Below are positions 12,330-23,081 of a stretch of DNA of 64,000 nt, one piece after another. Each line of letters opens with the position of its first letter. The stretch's first letter is position 1. Origin of the DNA: Lycorma delicatula. Lineage: Eukaryota > Arthropoda > Insecta > Hemiptera > Fulgoridae. The translations under genes and the position numbers were made by a program. The stretch spans positions 106,596,495 through 106,660,494 of the forward strand of contig NC_134455.1 in assembly GCF_047948215.1 (NCBI RefSeq), read 5' to 3'. The notes beneath the pieces were generated by a model. That model was not told the origin of the DNA and ran no database searches. It was given only the letters and a program-made list of their open reading frames with translations.

Positions 12330-12720
12330 TTAAGCACAACTTATTGAACAAAGGTATATATGGGTACATCCTGACCATCATAGAGGAAGACAGTCGCCTT
12401 ATGACTACCCAGATCGCCACACCACCCTCTCTGTTCCTAGCCCTGATAGGCTTTACCGGAGGTCGTCTTTCAGACCTTCTAAACTTGATAACATAACGCA
12501 CTTATCAGTTTGGCCTCCGTCAGGATGCCACCGATGCAAATGCACCGGCAAATATTTCCATCAATATATTCACACAACCTACTATCGCCTTCAAATGGCC
12601 TCTTCCAACCACGACCACCTACCACAACTTACAACCCTCAATTATAAAATTAATCGATTGGCGGAAGAGCGATCCCCGCGCCTTAATCTAACACCGGAGA
12701 TTTCAAACAAAACCTCTTCC
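12330..12720. repeat. Dispersed repeat S, copy 1
   Basis: GC-richer than its surroundings. Its first ~200 bp match 39655-39835, sharing ATCCTGACC, GAGGAAGACA, a CCGGAGGTC/TCGGAGGTC phrase and GTCAGGATGCC. The remaining part (12545-12720) has no counterpart in the window. Possibly the 3' untranslated part of a LINE in antisense, because a minus-strand LINE end lies just beyond it; this is inference. Confidence 0.55.
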
Positions 12721-12989
12721 TATATCTAACTTCAATTAGACTGTACACACGAGTTCATTACTTAAGTTTTGAAACACCAAAAATATTATCATCATACCAA
12801 CAAAACAAGTATTGATCGCAACAAAGAAAAATTTTTCCTACAATTTAATTTACTCAAAGTCCTCTTGATTTACATAAAAATCAAGAAACAAATTTACCAA
12901 TTTAATAAGCCTCTAATGAAATTATATACCCTATTTCTCTCTGCTCTGATCCGCTTTAGGGGGCGAGGTCAATGCCTATACTATCTCAT

Positions 12990-13595
12990 ACCGCAGCTCC
13001 ATCACAGGGTTCTTCATATATCCTTTTTCATCCTAACAGCGAATATTTCAGCTAACCGGGACTCGATGCCAAAACCTTGGCGAAGTAAACACCCTGGTGG
13101 GCCCCTAGCCACCCGGGTTCCTATTCTATTTACACATCTATGACAGCAACAGAACCCGTCTGCCATCCTCCGCAGGGCTAAGAATATAAGGAAGCCAGCA
13201 CGTATGGTCCATTCCCTTTTGGTGTTCCAATTAACTTGCAGATCAAAACCATTATTGATTCCCACAAACTCTCTAGCTGGTTTGGTACGTTCAGCTTCGT
13301 ATTTGGTACAGATATACAAGATATTGCGCACATAATCAATGGTCCTACACTCCGGACACAAGTCTCAACTAATCAAACCAAATTTGGCCAATCTATCTGG
13401 AAAAACACCATCTCCAGAAAGAAACTGTGTAATATGCCGATTGGGGGAAATCCCACCTAACTACTTGCATACTTCTCACATCAGGAAAAATACCATACGT
13501 GTAGCGTCCATCGGACGATTCAGAGTCCAACTTACCTGCCATAAATGGAAATCCATAACTGGATACAAAAATTTGGACTAGAGATGATAGCATTG
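12990..13595 (-). pseudogene. R1/I-like LINE ORF2 C-terminus (decayed)
   Basis: On the minus strand the sequence reads MDFHLWQVSWTLN-like text, then RHITQFLSGDGVFPDRLAKF, then a stop, then DLCPECRTIDYVRNILYIC and KYEAERTKPAREFVG. Q.LSGHG.F...L..FG...S..CPEC...D...HIL..C is the C-terminal CCHC-type zinc knuckle found after the reverse transcriptase in R1, I and Jockey-type LINEs. The H of the GHG motif reads D. Several stops and frame changes separate the blocks. The 3' untranslated region would lie towards 12900. No target duplication was found. Confidence 0.75.
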
Positions 13596-14465
13596 CAATT
13601 GAACTTAAGAATGATTTAGATAGGGAAGAGAAAGTTTTTTACACCTGCCAAATTTCAATTTTATAAGTCATGGAGAGGTTTTTTTTAAGCAGTGATAGAT
13701 AAAAGGAAAGATTAAAATGACTTTCATAATATTATAACTCAAGGAATCGTGTTAGTTTGGGAAGTATTAAAATTTTGATCTATGTAAATTAAAAATAACT
13801 ACGACTATCGAATATTTCTAAGTGTAATAAAATAAATAATCATGAACTATTACATTTACTATCTCTTCTTGTTTTTACTACTTTATAGCCAACGATGAAG
13901 TACTTCGGTCTACTGAGTAGACAGAAATACTATCTACCTAATCTATATCTACATGTAATACTATCTATCTTCCACCCATCTCTAACGCTATCTCTCTGTA
14001 CGTGTCCCAGCCCAAAATCTTTGAAACTAATAAATCTTACTGTAGTAAATCCAACACATAACAGTTTTTTCCAGAATAAAATTGTTCGGTAATCCAAATT
14101 TTCTGAAACACAGTGCTGTAGGACGAACGAAACATACGAATATTATCGATCTTCAATTTCTCATTCCTGTTGATCGGTTTACTTTTGGACGGACTTAAAT
14201 TAGCATTAGCATGATCAGTTTCCTGCTGCATTCTCTTACATAAGCATTAATAATTGTATTGTTAGGCAGTATTGTTTCTATATGATTAAATAATGAGAAC
14301 CTACAAAACTTCTTATTACCATAATTGTTCTTGGTACGCTGGTTCTAAATGTATCATCCAAATATATTGAGAGGCAAATACAACGTGTAAATAGTATTGA
14401 ATTATTTTTAAAACAATAATTACTCTAATATATTAAAATAAGCTTTATTAAAATAAGAAACGGAT
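13596..14465. other. Non-coding stretch, nothing recognised
   Basis: AT-rich sequence. Short open frames at 13895-14231 overlap one another on opposite strands and resemble no family that I know. Confidence 0.45.
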
Positions 14466-15025
14466 CTCAAGGATGGGCAAGATAACACACTACACGCGGC
14501 AAATTTCGTAGCTGTGAACCATGAGGAAATAGGTAAACTGGAATTTCCTAAAAAACGGATACTACGGAAAATCCTAGGACCCAGAAAATTTTACTACGGA
14601 TGGAAATTAAGGAAGAATAAGGAACTTTACCGGGAGTTGATAGAATCACGGAAGCAATACTTAAGCGAATTTTCGCATTCTACGGACAAGTGACAAAATG
14701 GATTCAGTCAGGCTTACGAAGAAAGCTTTTGACAAGTGTAATGGTGAAAGATGAAAGGTAAATGGTTCAAGCAACTAAAAGAAAATTTAAGGGTAGAAAA
14801 TATAAACGTGACGGATTTAAAAGACAGAAGAATGCTTTGGAAAAATTTCTAGAATTCAAAAGGATACAGAAGGAGAAGAAAGAATAAGCTAACGTAAACT
14901 AGTCGGATGAGTGGAAAAAGCGGCAAAATTAAAGAATGAAGGAGAGTTGAAGAACTAAAAAATTATCCAGAAGATAACTATTCTATGTGGTCCTACAGAG
15001 ATGGGTGTCGAAAAAAAAAGAAGCT
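14466..15025 (+). pseudogene. RTE-like LINE endonuclease-RT C-terminus
   Basis: The frame reads LEFPKKRILRKILGPRKFYY, GWKLRKNKELYRELIES and then, after stops, KWFKQLKENLRVENIN and DLKDRRMLWKNF. R.ILRKILGPRK...YR.R.N.ELY followed by KWL..VK.DL is a widespread C-terminal signature of insect endonuclease/reverse-transcriptase (RTE-type) LINEs. The RT domain itself is missing on the left, so this is 5'-truncated or decayed. The A-rich end near 15010 could be the remnant of a 3' tail. A second partial copy follows at 15222-15395. Confidence 0.7.
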
Positions 15026-15221
15026 TTAATCAATTTTGTTACTGTATTAATTTTAATTTCTTTGGTGAACAGAGTGTATAGTAAGCGACGGTTATAAGAC
15101 TGACTGCTACTTGAACTTTGACGTAGGATTTGGCATGGCGATAAGCTATAGTACATTTAGTTAACTGAATAAAGAAAAAGAAAATTACTTTTAATTACTA
15201 CCGTACAATTAATGTACGGAT

Positions 15222-15395
15222 ATATAAAAAGAATGGATCCAAACAGGCTTGCAAAGAAAATTTTGACAAGTGTAATGGTGACAAGGTGAACGTCAAATGG
15301 TTCAAACAAGTTAAAGAGGACTTAAGGATAGCAAACATGAAAGGATTTAAAAGACAAAATGGTGCTTAGAAAAAATCTTAGAATTCTTAAATTAT
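15222..15395 (+). pseudogene. Second RTE-like LINE C-terminal piece
   Basis: It reads RMDPNRLAKKILTSVM and a frameshifted KWFKQVKEDLRIANM, which parallels codons of the neighbouring fragment (14690-14870). The two pieces share TTTTGACAAGTGTAATGGTG. This is either an independent truncated insertion or a local duplication of the same LINE tail. Confidence 0.6.
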
Positions 15396-15485
15396 AAATA
15401 ATAACCCGATTTTTTTTGTTTGTTAAATGCTGGTTGCTTTTAAAATCTTTTACATATGGGTTTATATAGTGATACTTAACTTTGT

Positions 15486-16848
15486 CAGGTGTCCCACTAA
15501 GAAACGGAGAAAGTTTTAGGACATGTTCTACTGGTGAAAATAATTAAAAAAAGTCTTATGAAAATAGCTCTGGAAACGTTTGTTTTTGAGTTACGCCTAC
15601 CGAAAAATTTCGCCCTGATTTTTAGATTTTCTAATAAAAAGAAGTCCTAATGTAATTTTCTGCACCCAAATTAAGGAATACAATTGTGATTTCTTATGTA
15701 ATTTGAGCTGGAAAATACGATAAAATAGGTCTTAGAATGTAACTCCTGCAGTTTTTAAGATATCCAACGTAAAACACAAAATTTGATGTCGGAAAATAAG
15801 TTGTTTTTTTTTTTTTTTGTAGTACAATTGCTTTTTTAAATGCCTAATAAATGAGGAAGATTTAGTAATAAATCTTGTAGAGAATTTGTTTTTGAGAAAA
15901 TTAATGTAAATACAACTAATAAAATGTAAATAAAAACTTTTAAATATTGATTATTTACTTCCTTGTACGAAGTAAAGGAAGTATTGTGATCGCGAAAAAT
16001 TCCCATTTTCAGATTTCAAAGAAAATATCCATTTTGACCATCCCTGAATCCGTTTTGACTAGTTTCGGCGTGACGTCTGTACGTTCGTACAGACTCGCAT
16101 TACTCAAAAACGAGATTAGCCGTAGGATGTTGAAATTTTGGATTTGGGACTGTTGTAATATCTAGTTGTGCACCTCGCTTTTTGATTGCAATCGACTGAA
16201 CCAAAAGTATCCAAAAAAGCTCAAAATAAAAAAAAAAATATTTTGGACTTTTCCTTAACTGCAGTAATAAGCCCTCATTGAGAGCTTTTGAACGATATAT
16301 TATAAGTGGTACTTATTTTCATTGGTTCTAGAGTTATAGCCAAATAAAATTTTAATTAATGAAATATTTAGATCTTACAAGGGGAAGACACACTGACTCT
16401 AATCCGACTTCTACTTTTTTTTTTAATTTAAATATATTGATTTATTAATAATTATTAACCTTTTATTGTAAAAAAAATTTTTACAATAAGTAATAATTCA
16501 ATAATAACAAAAAAATGAAAAATATCAGAAGCTATTAACGAAATAAAATTTTACGTGCTTTTCATTAAAAAAAAAAAACCGTGTATATGTAATTTAATAG
16601 GCGTACAAGGAAGTTACGCGGTGTCCACATCAGATTTTTTGTTGAAGCAAAACACACGAAAAACAGAAAATCGTATTATTTTTTTCTGGGCTTTTTTTTA
16701 AATAGAAAAGCTGCAATCCGGATGAAATCTTCGCTAGCCGTAACTCGAAAACAAAGCGTTTCCAGAACTATGTTAGTATGAACTTTTTTCATTATTTTCA
16801 TTTTTAGAACATGCACTGAAATTCTCCGTTTGTTCGTGGGATATTCTG
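15486..16848. mobile_element. Non-autonomous Tc1/mariner-type element with long inverted repeats
   Basis: The left end CAGGTGTCCCACTAAGAAAC mirrors the right end, which reads CAGAATATCCCACGAACAAA from 16848. The arms also share ACGGAGAA, ACATGTTCTA, GAAAATAATTAAAAAAAG-like text, TCTGGAAACG and GAGTTACGCCTA. A TA follows the right end. Its left arm contains AATACGATAAAATAGGTCTTAGAAT, close to AATCGAATAAAATAGGTCCCAGAAT in the 6429 element, so the two belong to related families. No transposase is present. The interior is taken up by another repeat. Confidence 0.75.
15957..16640 (+). repeat. Repeat P (ACTTCCTTGTACG family), copy 1
   Basis: It starts ACTTCCTTGTACG and carries the mirror CGTACAAGGAAGT at 16602-16614. 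Homology with copy 2 (23082-23765, opposite strand) continues to CATCAGATTTTTT at about 16640. Shared internal marks include ATTGTGATCGCGAAAAAT, GACCATCCCTGAATCC, TTTTGACTAGTTT, GACGTCTGTAC and AAGCCCTCATT. A 72-residue frame at 15947-16165 is not kept in copy 2. It lies wholly inside the 15486-16848 element and therefore probably inserted later. Confidence 0.75.
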
Positions 16849-18034
16849 TAAAAACGGTAAAACAAAGCTAAAATTAAATTAATTTTGTTCATTTTTTCAT
16901 AATTTCATTCATATGAAAATTTATGATTTTTGGATTGGAGAGTATGATTACGTTATGTTTCTTTATAACAGACGCGACATTATACGGTCGAATTCTCATA
17001 ACACTTCAAACAGAAAATATGTTTGTTAATAACTGTAACTGTAACACGAAATGTAGTGTCTAAATAATCGATTTATTACAGTACATTTTGTTGTAATTTA
17101 ACGTTAAAAAAGACGAACGGATTGATTATCTATTTACCTTTGTGTTAGAAGTTAGTCGGTTTGTGTGACATAACTGTTATTTTATTCTACTTCAACAAAA
17201 CTAATTAGTCCATGTAATACCAATAATTTCTGATAAATCGTGAAAGAAGATGTTTTTATTAAAATATATTGATTTAAAGATTCTGACTCATGATTTACAT
17301 AGATGTAAACAATTATAATACTAGAAATTTATCTTACGTTTTAAGAGTAAATTTTTGTTTTGCACCTTAATTAATTAAAAATTTATAATAACACAATTAA
17401 TCCTTTCCTTTGTTATTATTTAATAATTTATAATTAGGAAATGCTTATTATTAACATTAACTATTGATAATAATGAACAGAAATTATTTGCTACATGTTT
17501 CAGTAAATACAAAAGTGTTTATCAAGAGTTAACTTTTGTTAAAGTCTATTCTTAGATTTTACAAGATCTAACAAGTCCTCATTCTATTAAGTCTATTAGT
17601 ATTTTCAATTTTCAATAGAATACTCGTGTTGTTGCATTCTTAGTTCGTTTGACGAACTATATAATTAAGTAAGATAATATGTAGTAAAACTAGTCGATCT
17701 AATACTTGACTGTCGTGATGTCTGTTATTTTTACCTTATGGTAGATCATAATTTCTTGCAGGGTTGTTAAACTACAAAGATAGATTATGAGTAGTTCTGA
17801 AATTATTTTTACTTCATTTGTCAATTTGTAAAATTTTAACATTATTTCTCAAGTAAAATTATGCATTCTTTAATAAATGTTCAAATGTATAAAACGTCAT
17901 TTCTTCAAAAATTCGTTCTGTTTATTAAATTAAAAAAAAAATAATAAGAGTATTCATATATTTTGTAAAAAAAAACTTTTTTAATTGAACTGCTGCATAA
18001 AAAGTATTTTGATAAGTTTTTATTGTTTGTTATT
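16849..18034. other. AT-rich non-coding stretch
   Basis: I see no coding or repeat signal here. Confidence 0.45.
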
Positions 18035-18092
18035 GTAATCTAAATTCCAAGAGTAGCTGATCAAAAAGCCAACACGCTAACCACTACACTAT
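18035..18092 (-). repeat. tRNA-like SINE head fragment
   Basis: The minus strand contains GTAGTGGTTAGCGTGTTGGC, which fits a polymerase III A box and the D-arm of a tRNA-derived SINE. It differs from heads A and B elsewhere in the window. No B box could be placed, so this is at most a fragment. Confidence 0.35.
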
Positions 18093-18359
18093 TTATTTAC
18101 TACTAATAAATAGCAAAATCATAAAATCTAGGAGTTCCTTCGAACTTCGTCGGTAAGAATCCACAGAACTGGAGGGAACGGGGAAGTCAACAAATTAAAA
18201 CTATGTTTACAGTTCTAAACATGACCTAATCTGAAAGTGAAATGAAAATGGGGAAAAAAATAAGCATGAATACATTATATTTCAGTTCAATTAGATTTGT
18301 AATAAAAAATACTTTCAAAAAGTACTTCGAATTTTATTAGACAACATTTTTTATTCCAT

Positions 18360-19000
18360 TTGATGAACCTCGGAACACGAATTTGTCACTTTTTCTCAAG
18401 AAGATGGTTTTACAAATCGCGCCGCTTGGAAGTACAAGATAGCGTACAAAAACTTGATAATGCACTTGAAATAATAAAATTTAAAAGAAAATATACTACC
18501 GCTTGTTTTATTAGTAAATGCTCTTATATAAATGAAAGTACTGAAGACGAAACAATTTTTTTAATTCCCATCACTTCATTAAAAAACATAAAAGTATTAG
18601 TTTACAAGAGATTATAGCTGCTAATAAAACTCAAAAAACACGAACAGTAGGAACGTGTTGTAAATGTAGCAACAAAGATTTATTACATAAAACAGAAATT
18701 AATTCGATTGGTAAAATTTTTATTATGGAATTAAAACTATTTAAACTGACTGATGGAGAAATAAAAAAAAGTTTTTTAACAGTAATATAAAAAGTGTGTC
18801 CACGGATACGATAAAAATCGAGGGTTACACTTACAAAGTAATACGTGCAATATTACATCACGGATCTTCGATTCGTGACGGTCCATTATACTAGTTTTAT
18901 TAAAAAAGGAAAAATATGGTGTGAAGTGACTGTTGATATGACTATCAACAAAACAAAAATTGGCCGAGAAATTCCTAAAATGAATATTTGTTTGTTCTAG
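18360..19000 (+). pseudogene. Ubiquitin-specific-protease-like (USP) C-terminal region, broken
   Basis: After an 85-residue opening frame, a shifted frame reads SLQEIIAANKTQKTR and then CCKCSNKDLLHKTEINSIGK and IFIMELKLFKL. This resembles the fingers/palm part of USP deubiquitinases (a CxxC pair, then an I.L.LK.F strand). A further frame reads IKIEGYTYKVIRAILHHGSS with IRDG. A one-base insertion near 18885 separates this from HYTSFIKKGKIWCEV. The H..GHYTSF segment is the USP histidine box, which supplies the catalytic histidine. The catalytic cysteine box is not seen. The frame ends at a TAG at 18998-19000. Stops and frameshifts make it a pseudogene. There are no introns, and the position beside a fold-back element suggests that it was carried by a transposon or retroposed. 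Confidence 0.65.
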
Positions 19001-19090
19001 AAAGGCAATAAATTTTAATGATAAATCCATAAGATAACAATCAGTAATTCATAAAAAAATAAAGGAATAATCTAACAAAACGAAGTAATA

Positions 19091-19806
19091 TCTAAAAAAA
19101 TTATAATGAAATTGTAAACCGTACAGTAAGGATCTCACAGATATTTCTTCCGCTCAAAAAAGGTAATTCTACTGATCTCAGAAAAAGGTAAGACAGTATA
19201 TTTCTATTATCAAAATCTGTTATTAATTTAGAATTTTGTTTAAAAAAACAGACATGTTAAATAAAACTCTTACCAGCCCGATTTCATTTATTAAACAAAG
19301 AATAATCATAAGAATTGTATTATTTCTGTAAACGTGATAGGTATTACATATAAACGAAATCGGGCCGGTAAGAGTTTTATTTAACATATTTTTTTAAACA
19401 AAATTCTAAATTAATAACAGATTTTTATAATAGAAATGTTGTCTCTTACCTTTTTTGAGATCAGTATTTATTTAGCGTATGGCACCAAAACACAACACCA
19501 ATTACAGTAAAAATTACAAATAAAGATGAGCTAGCAGATTCTGGCAGTCGGACAAACCAAGTAGATAGGTTCTCCTGACCACGCAGACACAAGCCTACAG
19601 TATTACGAACTGCAGGCCATGTCGCTAGATATACCCAACAGTCCTTTTCAGGACTTGCTGACAAGAAATCTTGAGATCAGTATTATTTTGTTAAAAAGAG
19701 TTTTATCTATATTACAGAAATTTTCGTTTTTTCAGCGGAAGAAATAATATCTGCGAGACTCTTACCGTACAGTTTACAATTTCATTGTAATTTTTTTTTT
19801 ATTAAA
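19091..19806. mobile_element. Fold-back (long inverted repeat) element
   Basis: The left arm, about 19091-19288, pairs with the right arm, about 19356-19806, around a ~65-bp centre. Paired blocks include AATGAAATTGTAAAC at both outer ends, TATTTCTTCCGCT, TTTCTATTAT, CTGTTATTAATTTAGAATTT, TTAAATAAAACTCTTACC and a GCCCGATTTC phrase. The motif CTCTTACC or its complement recurs within each arm, so each arm has internal symmetry too. The right arm is longer because of a 202-bp insert (separate entry) and because the left arm lacks about 40 bp. No transposase is visible, so the mobilising class is unknown. Confidence 0.8.
19469..19670 (-). mobile_element. 202-bp retroposed insert with 14-bp target duplication
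   Basis: The insert is flanked by identical copies of TTGAGATCAGTATT at 19455-19468 and 19671-19684. It is absent from the left arm of the fold-back, which gives the empty-site comparison. On the minus strand it ends in GCTAAATA next to the duplication, a possible short tail, so minus is the likely orientation. A 67-residue frame runs through it and finishes with a hydrophobic stretch (SSSLFVIFTVIGVVFWC). I do not recognise it; it could be a LINE 3' end, an unknown SINE or a retrocopied exon. Confidence 0.75.
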
Positions 19807-19924
19807 GAATACTCCAAGAATATTTTCAGGCGCACTTATACAACGTTTTAAAATTATTATCTATCCATCAGTGTGCACTGTTGATAATTTTATTTTGACC
19901 AGACATCCATATTAATTTTTTTTT

Positions 19925-20495
19925 TCAATTAATGGGATGAAGTTTTATCGTAATATTATTAAATGTTTATTATGATTTTAATAAAATTAAAAATTTAAAT
20001 AAACCAAAAAGGGGTTTTAACAAATTTTAATAATTAGACTTTGATCGGCTTCCTCACCACCAATTTTGCCACCAAAGTATTTTTTTGGGGGGGTTACTTG
20101 CATTACTACTATGCCTACGAAGAAAAAAAAAATCGTTTAAAATGTGCAATAAATTATAAGTTTGCTTTTTGTTTGATTTTTCGGGAAGAAGGAATTTTGA
20201 GGAAATTTTTTTTAAAATGGTAAAATAAACATGCACTCATGTACTGAGCTAAAGTATGGTCATGTTTTCAAAACTTTGAGAAATTGATACCAAAACTATG
20301 TACCTCACTCCCTTGAGATATTTTCTTACATTTTATTAACTACCCTATTTACACAAGTCTCTGTACCTTTTTTTTTTGTTTTTTGGTGTCCCTAGATCAT
20401 GAAACGTCCAGAAATATAAAAAGCCGTATCCAATTTTTTAATTGATTTCCTTCTTGCAGTATAGGACTAGAGACATGATGCCAGGAAAGTAAAAA
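19925..20495 (+). repeat. Dispersed repeat R, copy 2
   Basis: Shares with copy 1 the phrases GGATGAAGTTTTATCGTAATA-like, GCCACCAAAGTATTTTTTT, CTTTGAGAAATTGA and GATTTCCTTCTTGCA, and ends GATGCCAGGAAAGTAAAAAG. The two opposing 60-residue frames across it are products of homopolymer runs. Confidence 0.7.
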
Positions 20496-21340
20496 GACTG
20501 ATATTTTAATATATATACTTTTCGTTACCTTTTTTTATTTCCACGCGTAATTTCAGCTGTCGGTATGTAAATAAAGAACCTATTGACATCCATTACGAAA
20601 ATCGCTTCAAGGGAAATCTTTTTCTTTTAGATATATTTGTAATATATCTGTAACGCAACTCCTTTATATTTATTAAAAAAAATATATTAATACTATCATT
20701 CTAATGAAAAAATAATTAAAGAAATAAAAAAATAATTCTTCGAGAATGAATCTAATTCCATATGATTTATAAAAAAATTGTCTTCTAATGTTTCAATTTA
20801 TGGTTTATCAGTTAAATTTGTTTTTATTCCGATTATATTTCAAATTTCACTTAATTTCTTAAAATATAAAATACTAGATAATTTTAATAAAACACAAATA
20901 TAGGGTAAATAACATATGAAAAGTTAATTAACGCCTACATATATGGTTCAAGTGTTTTATTTTAAATTAAAAGAAAACCATAATAGGTAATCGATAAAAG
21001 GAGAGTTCGTTAAATTATATAATTTAGTAAGATTTGTTTTCAACACCAAATTTTTATTTATTTATTTATTTTTTTGCTTAAGTTTAATAGGAATTCAGCG
21101 TAGCTGCGCAGAAGTAGATTATTAATTAAAATAACACATACTTTTGATATAATTGAACAGAAATCCTTGAACATTAAATTTTTAATTGATAAGTAAATAA
21201 TTAATGATGATAGATTAATTTGTTCGTATAATATTTTGTTTGGTTTTGACTGATTACATCCAAATACGCTATCATATAAACATGTAATATTAACTGTCAA
21301 ATAGCTTCTATAATGAAATTATTTTATTTTATTATTATAA
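20496..21340. other. AT-rich non-coding stretch
   Basis: Nothing recognisable beyond poly-A and poly-T runs. Confidence 0.45.
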
Positions 21341-21668
21341 CACGCTCACCGCTCACGGTTTATTGGTTAAACTCGTCGTCGCAATTCAGTTGTTTAACAG
21401 CTGATTTTCGAAGACGAAGGTTCTAAGGTTGGAATTTAAATAAAAGTTGGTTGCTTTTATACGGATTTGAATGCTAGACAGTGGATACTGGTGTATTTTG
21501 GTGGTTGGTGTTAGATTACCACATATATCTCAGGAATGGTCGGCCTGAGTCTGTACAACGCTACACCTCGTTTTCAAGTCGAACATAATAATCCTCAACT
21601 CACTGTAGCATGGAGAGAGTTGCTTATTGTTCACTAGTTGAACAGACTGCAACGTACGCACTAGAAAA
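21341..21668 (+). repeat. SINE-A, tail type 1
   Basis: The head contains TTGGTTAAACTCGTCGTCGC and a B-box-like GGTTCTAAGGTTGGAAT. The body contains TTTTATACGGATTTGAATGC and GGAATGGTCGGCCTGAGTCT. The tail is GAGTTGCTTATTGTTCACTA and GTTGAACAGACTGCAACGTA. Confidence 0.85.
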
Positions 21669-22770
21669 TATAATTTAAAAAAATATATTACAATAATAAA
21701 TAAATTTAAAAATTGTTGGGGAAACCAAACTGCAGAAGAGGTCATGTTTGCACAAATCGAGACTTCGTCTGTTATCCTTGATTCCAGTAAGTACGAGTAA
21801 AGTCCCAATGAATAGTGTTGTTTGAATTACACATTATCTTCGATATTTTTTCATCACAACATAAACATAAGTAGGACATAATATGAACATAAGTAGGTCT
21901 CATGTAGTAAGTCATCCTATTCGAAGACAATGAATGAGATTGTTGGTGGCAAGATAGTGTAAGATTGAATGAAAATAGATTAATCTACGCAGGTTGTCCG
22001 GTAAATATAATTCTTTCTCCGATTATAGCGTAGAAATAGCCTAAAAAACCAGACAGTTCCCTAGACGCTTTTCTTTTGAATTTTTGAATTTTTATTTTTT
22101 AATTGGTGCGACAGTGAAGGGCGCGGCGGCTCTACCAACACAGCCATTGCCTTACTGTATGTTCGATGCGACTGGCTGCACATGCCTCTGGTTAAAATAA
22201 ATATTTTTGTAGGCCAACTACTTTAATACCCTCATTCTTCAGATCAGTTAAACTTTCGGGTCTTGTACTGACCAAGCTGTTGCTTTGAAGAAATTGCAAT
22301 ACTCTGATAGGTTTTATAAATTGAACAGGCTTTAATTTTTATTTATCATTATTATACTCACAATCACCAGTTTAATGAGCACAGAGGGTCCAATGAGCAT
22401 ACGTTAGAAAAATTCAAAAAACTTTTTTTTTATTTAATACATTATTTTTGCTGTTCAGTGAATTGTTAAAACGTAGCCATAGTGTTGAATCTTGTAAAAG
22501 TTACTTTATTAAAAGTAATGAAATATTCTACAGTGTTCTTATACAGTCGGTAAACTGCAACTTCCATTACAAGTACCTTTCTATTGTATTTGCAATCTAT
22601 GTGTACCGTTGATTATAATAAATGTTATTCATTTTGATGAAAGTGTTAAAGGGGCATCGTTATTGATGTAAGGAATTCTAAATTATACATGAAAATTTTC
22701 TTATAGGCTGATTATGATTTTGTGAATGGGGTTACGTGATTGCCATGAGTTTTAAAACTTGACGAATAAA
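21669..22770. other. Non-coding stretch with one GC-richer patch
   Basis: A GC-richer patch at about 22103-22192 (GGGCGCGGCGGCTCTACC and following) stands out, but I cannot assign it. The 92-residue minus-strand frame at 21530-21808 is partly the SINE on the other strand. Confidence 0.4.
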
Positions 22771-23010
22771 CCACCGGGTTGATCTACTGGTAAAACTTAT
22801 CTTCGTAAATCCTCTGATTTTCTAATCGAGAGTTCTAAGGTTCAAATCCTAATAACAGTAGTTACATTTATTCATATTTGAATACTAGATTGTGGATACC
22901 GGTGTTATTTTGTGGTTTAATTTCAATTAACAATACATTTCAGGAGAAGTCGGCCTAAGTTTGTTCAAGGCTACTCGTACACCGGTACATTCACACAGAT
23001 GTTGACGAAT
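22771..23010 (+). repeat. SINE-A, 3'-truncated
   Basis: The head reads GGGTTGATCTACTGGTAAAAC and the B box GGTTCAAATCC is intact. The body runs through TTTGAATACTAGATTGTGGAT to GTCGGCCTAAGTTTG and then loses homology before either tail. Confidence 0.8.
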
Positions 23011-23081
23011 TGCTAATGAGTTTAATTTTTTGTGCGACTATAAATAAATATATTAATAAAAAAATCTGATGAGGGCAACAC

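Noticed and set aside
16441..16520. Hairpin from TTGTAAAAAAAATTTTTACAATAA as a terminator
   Set aside because: It is an AT-only palindrome inside repeat P in a eukaryotic context; no adjacent gene.
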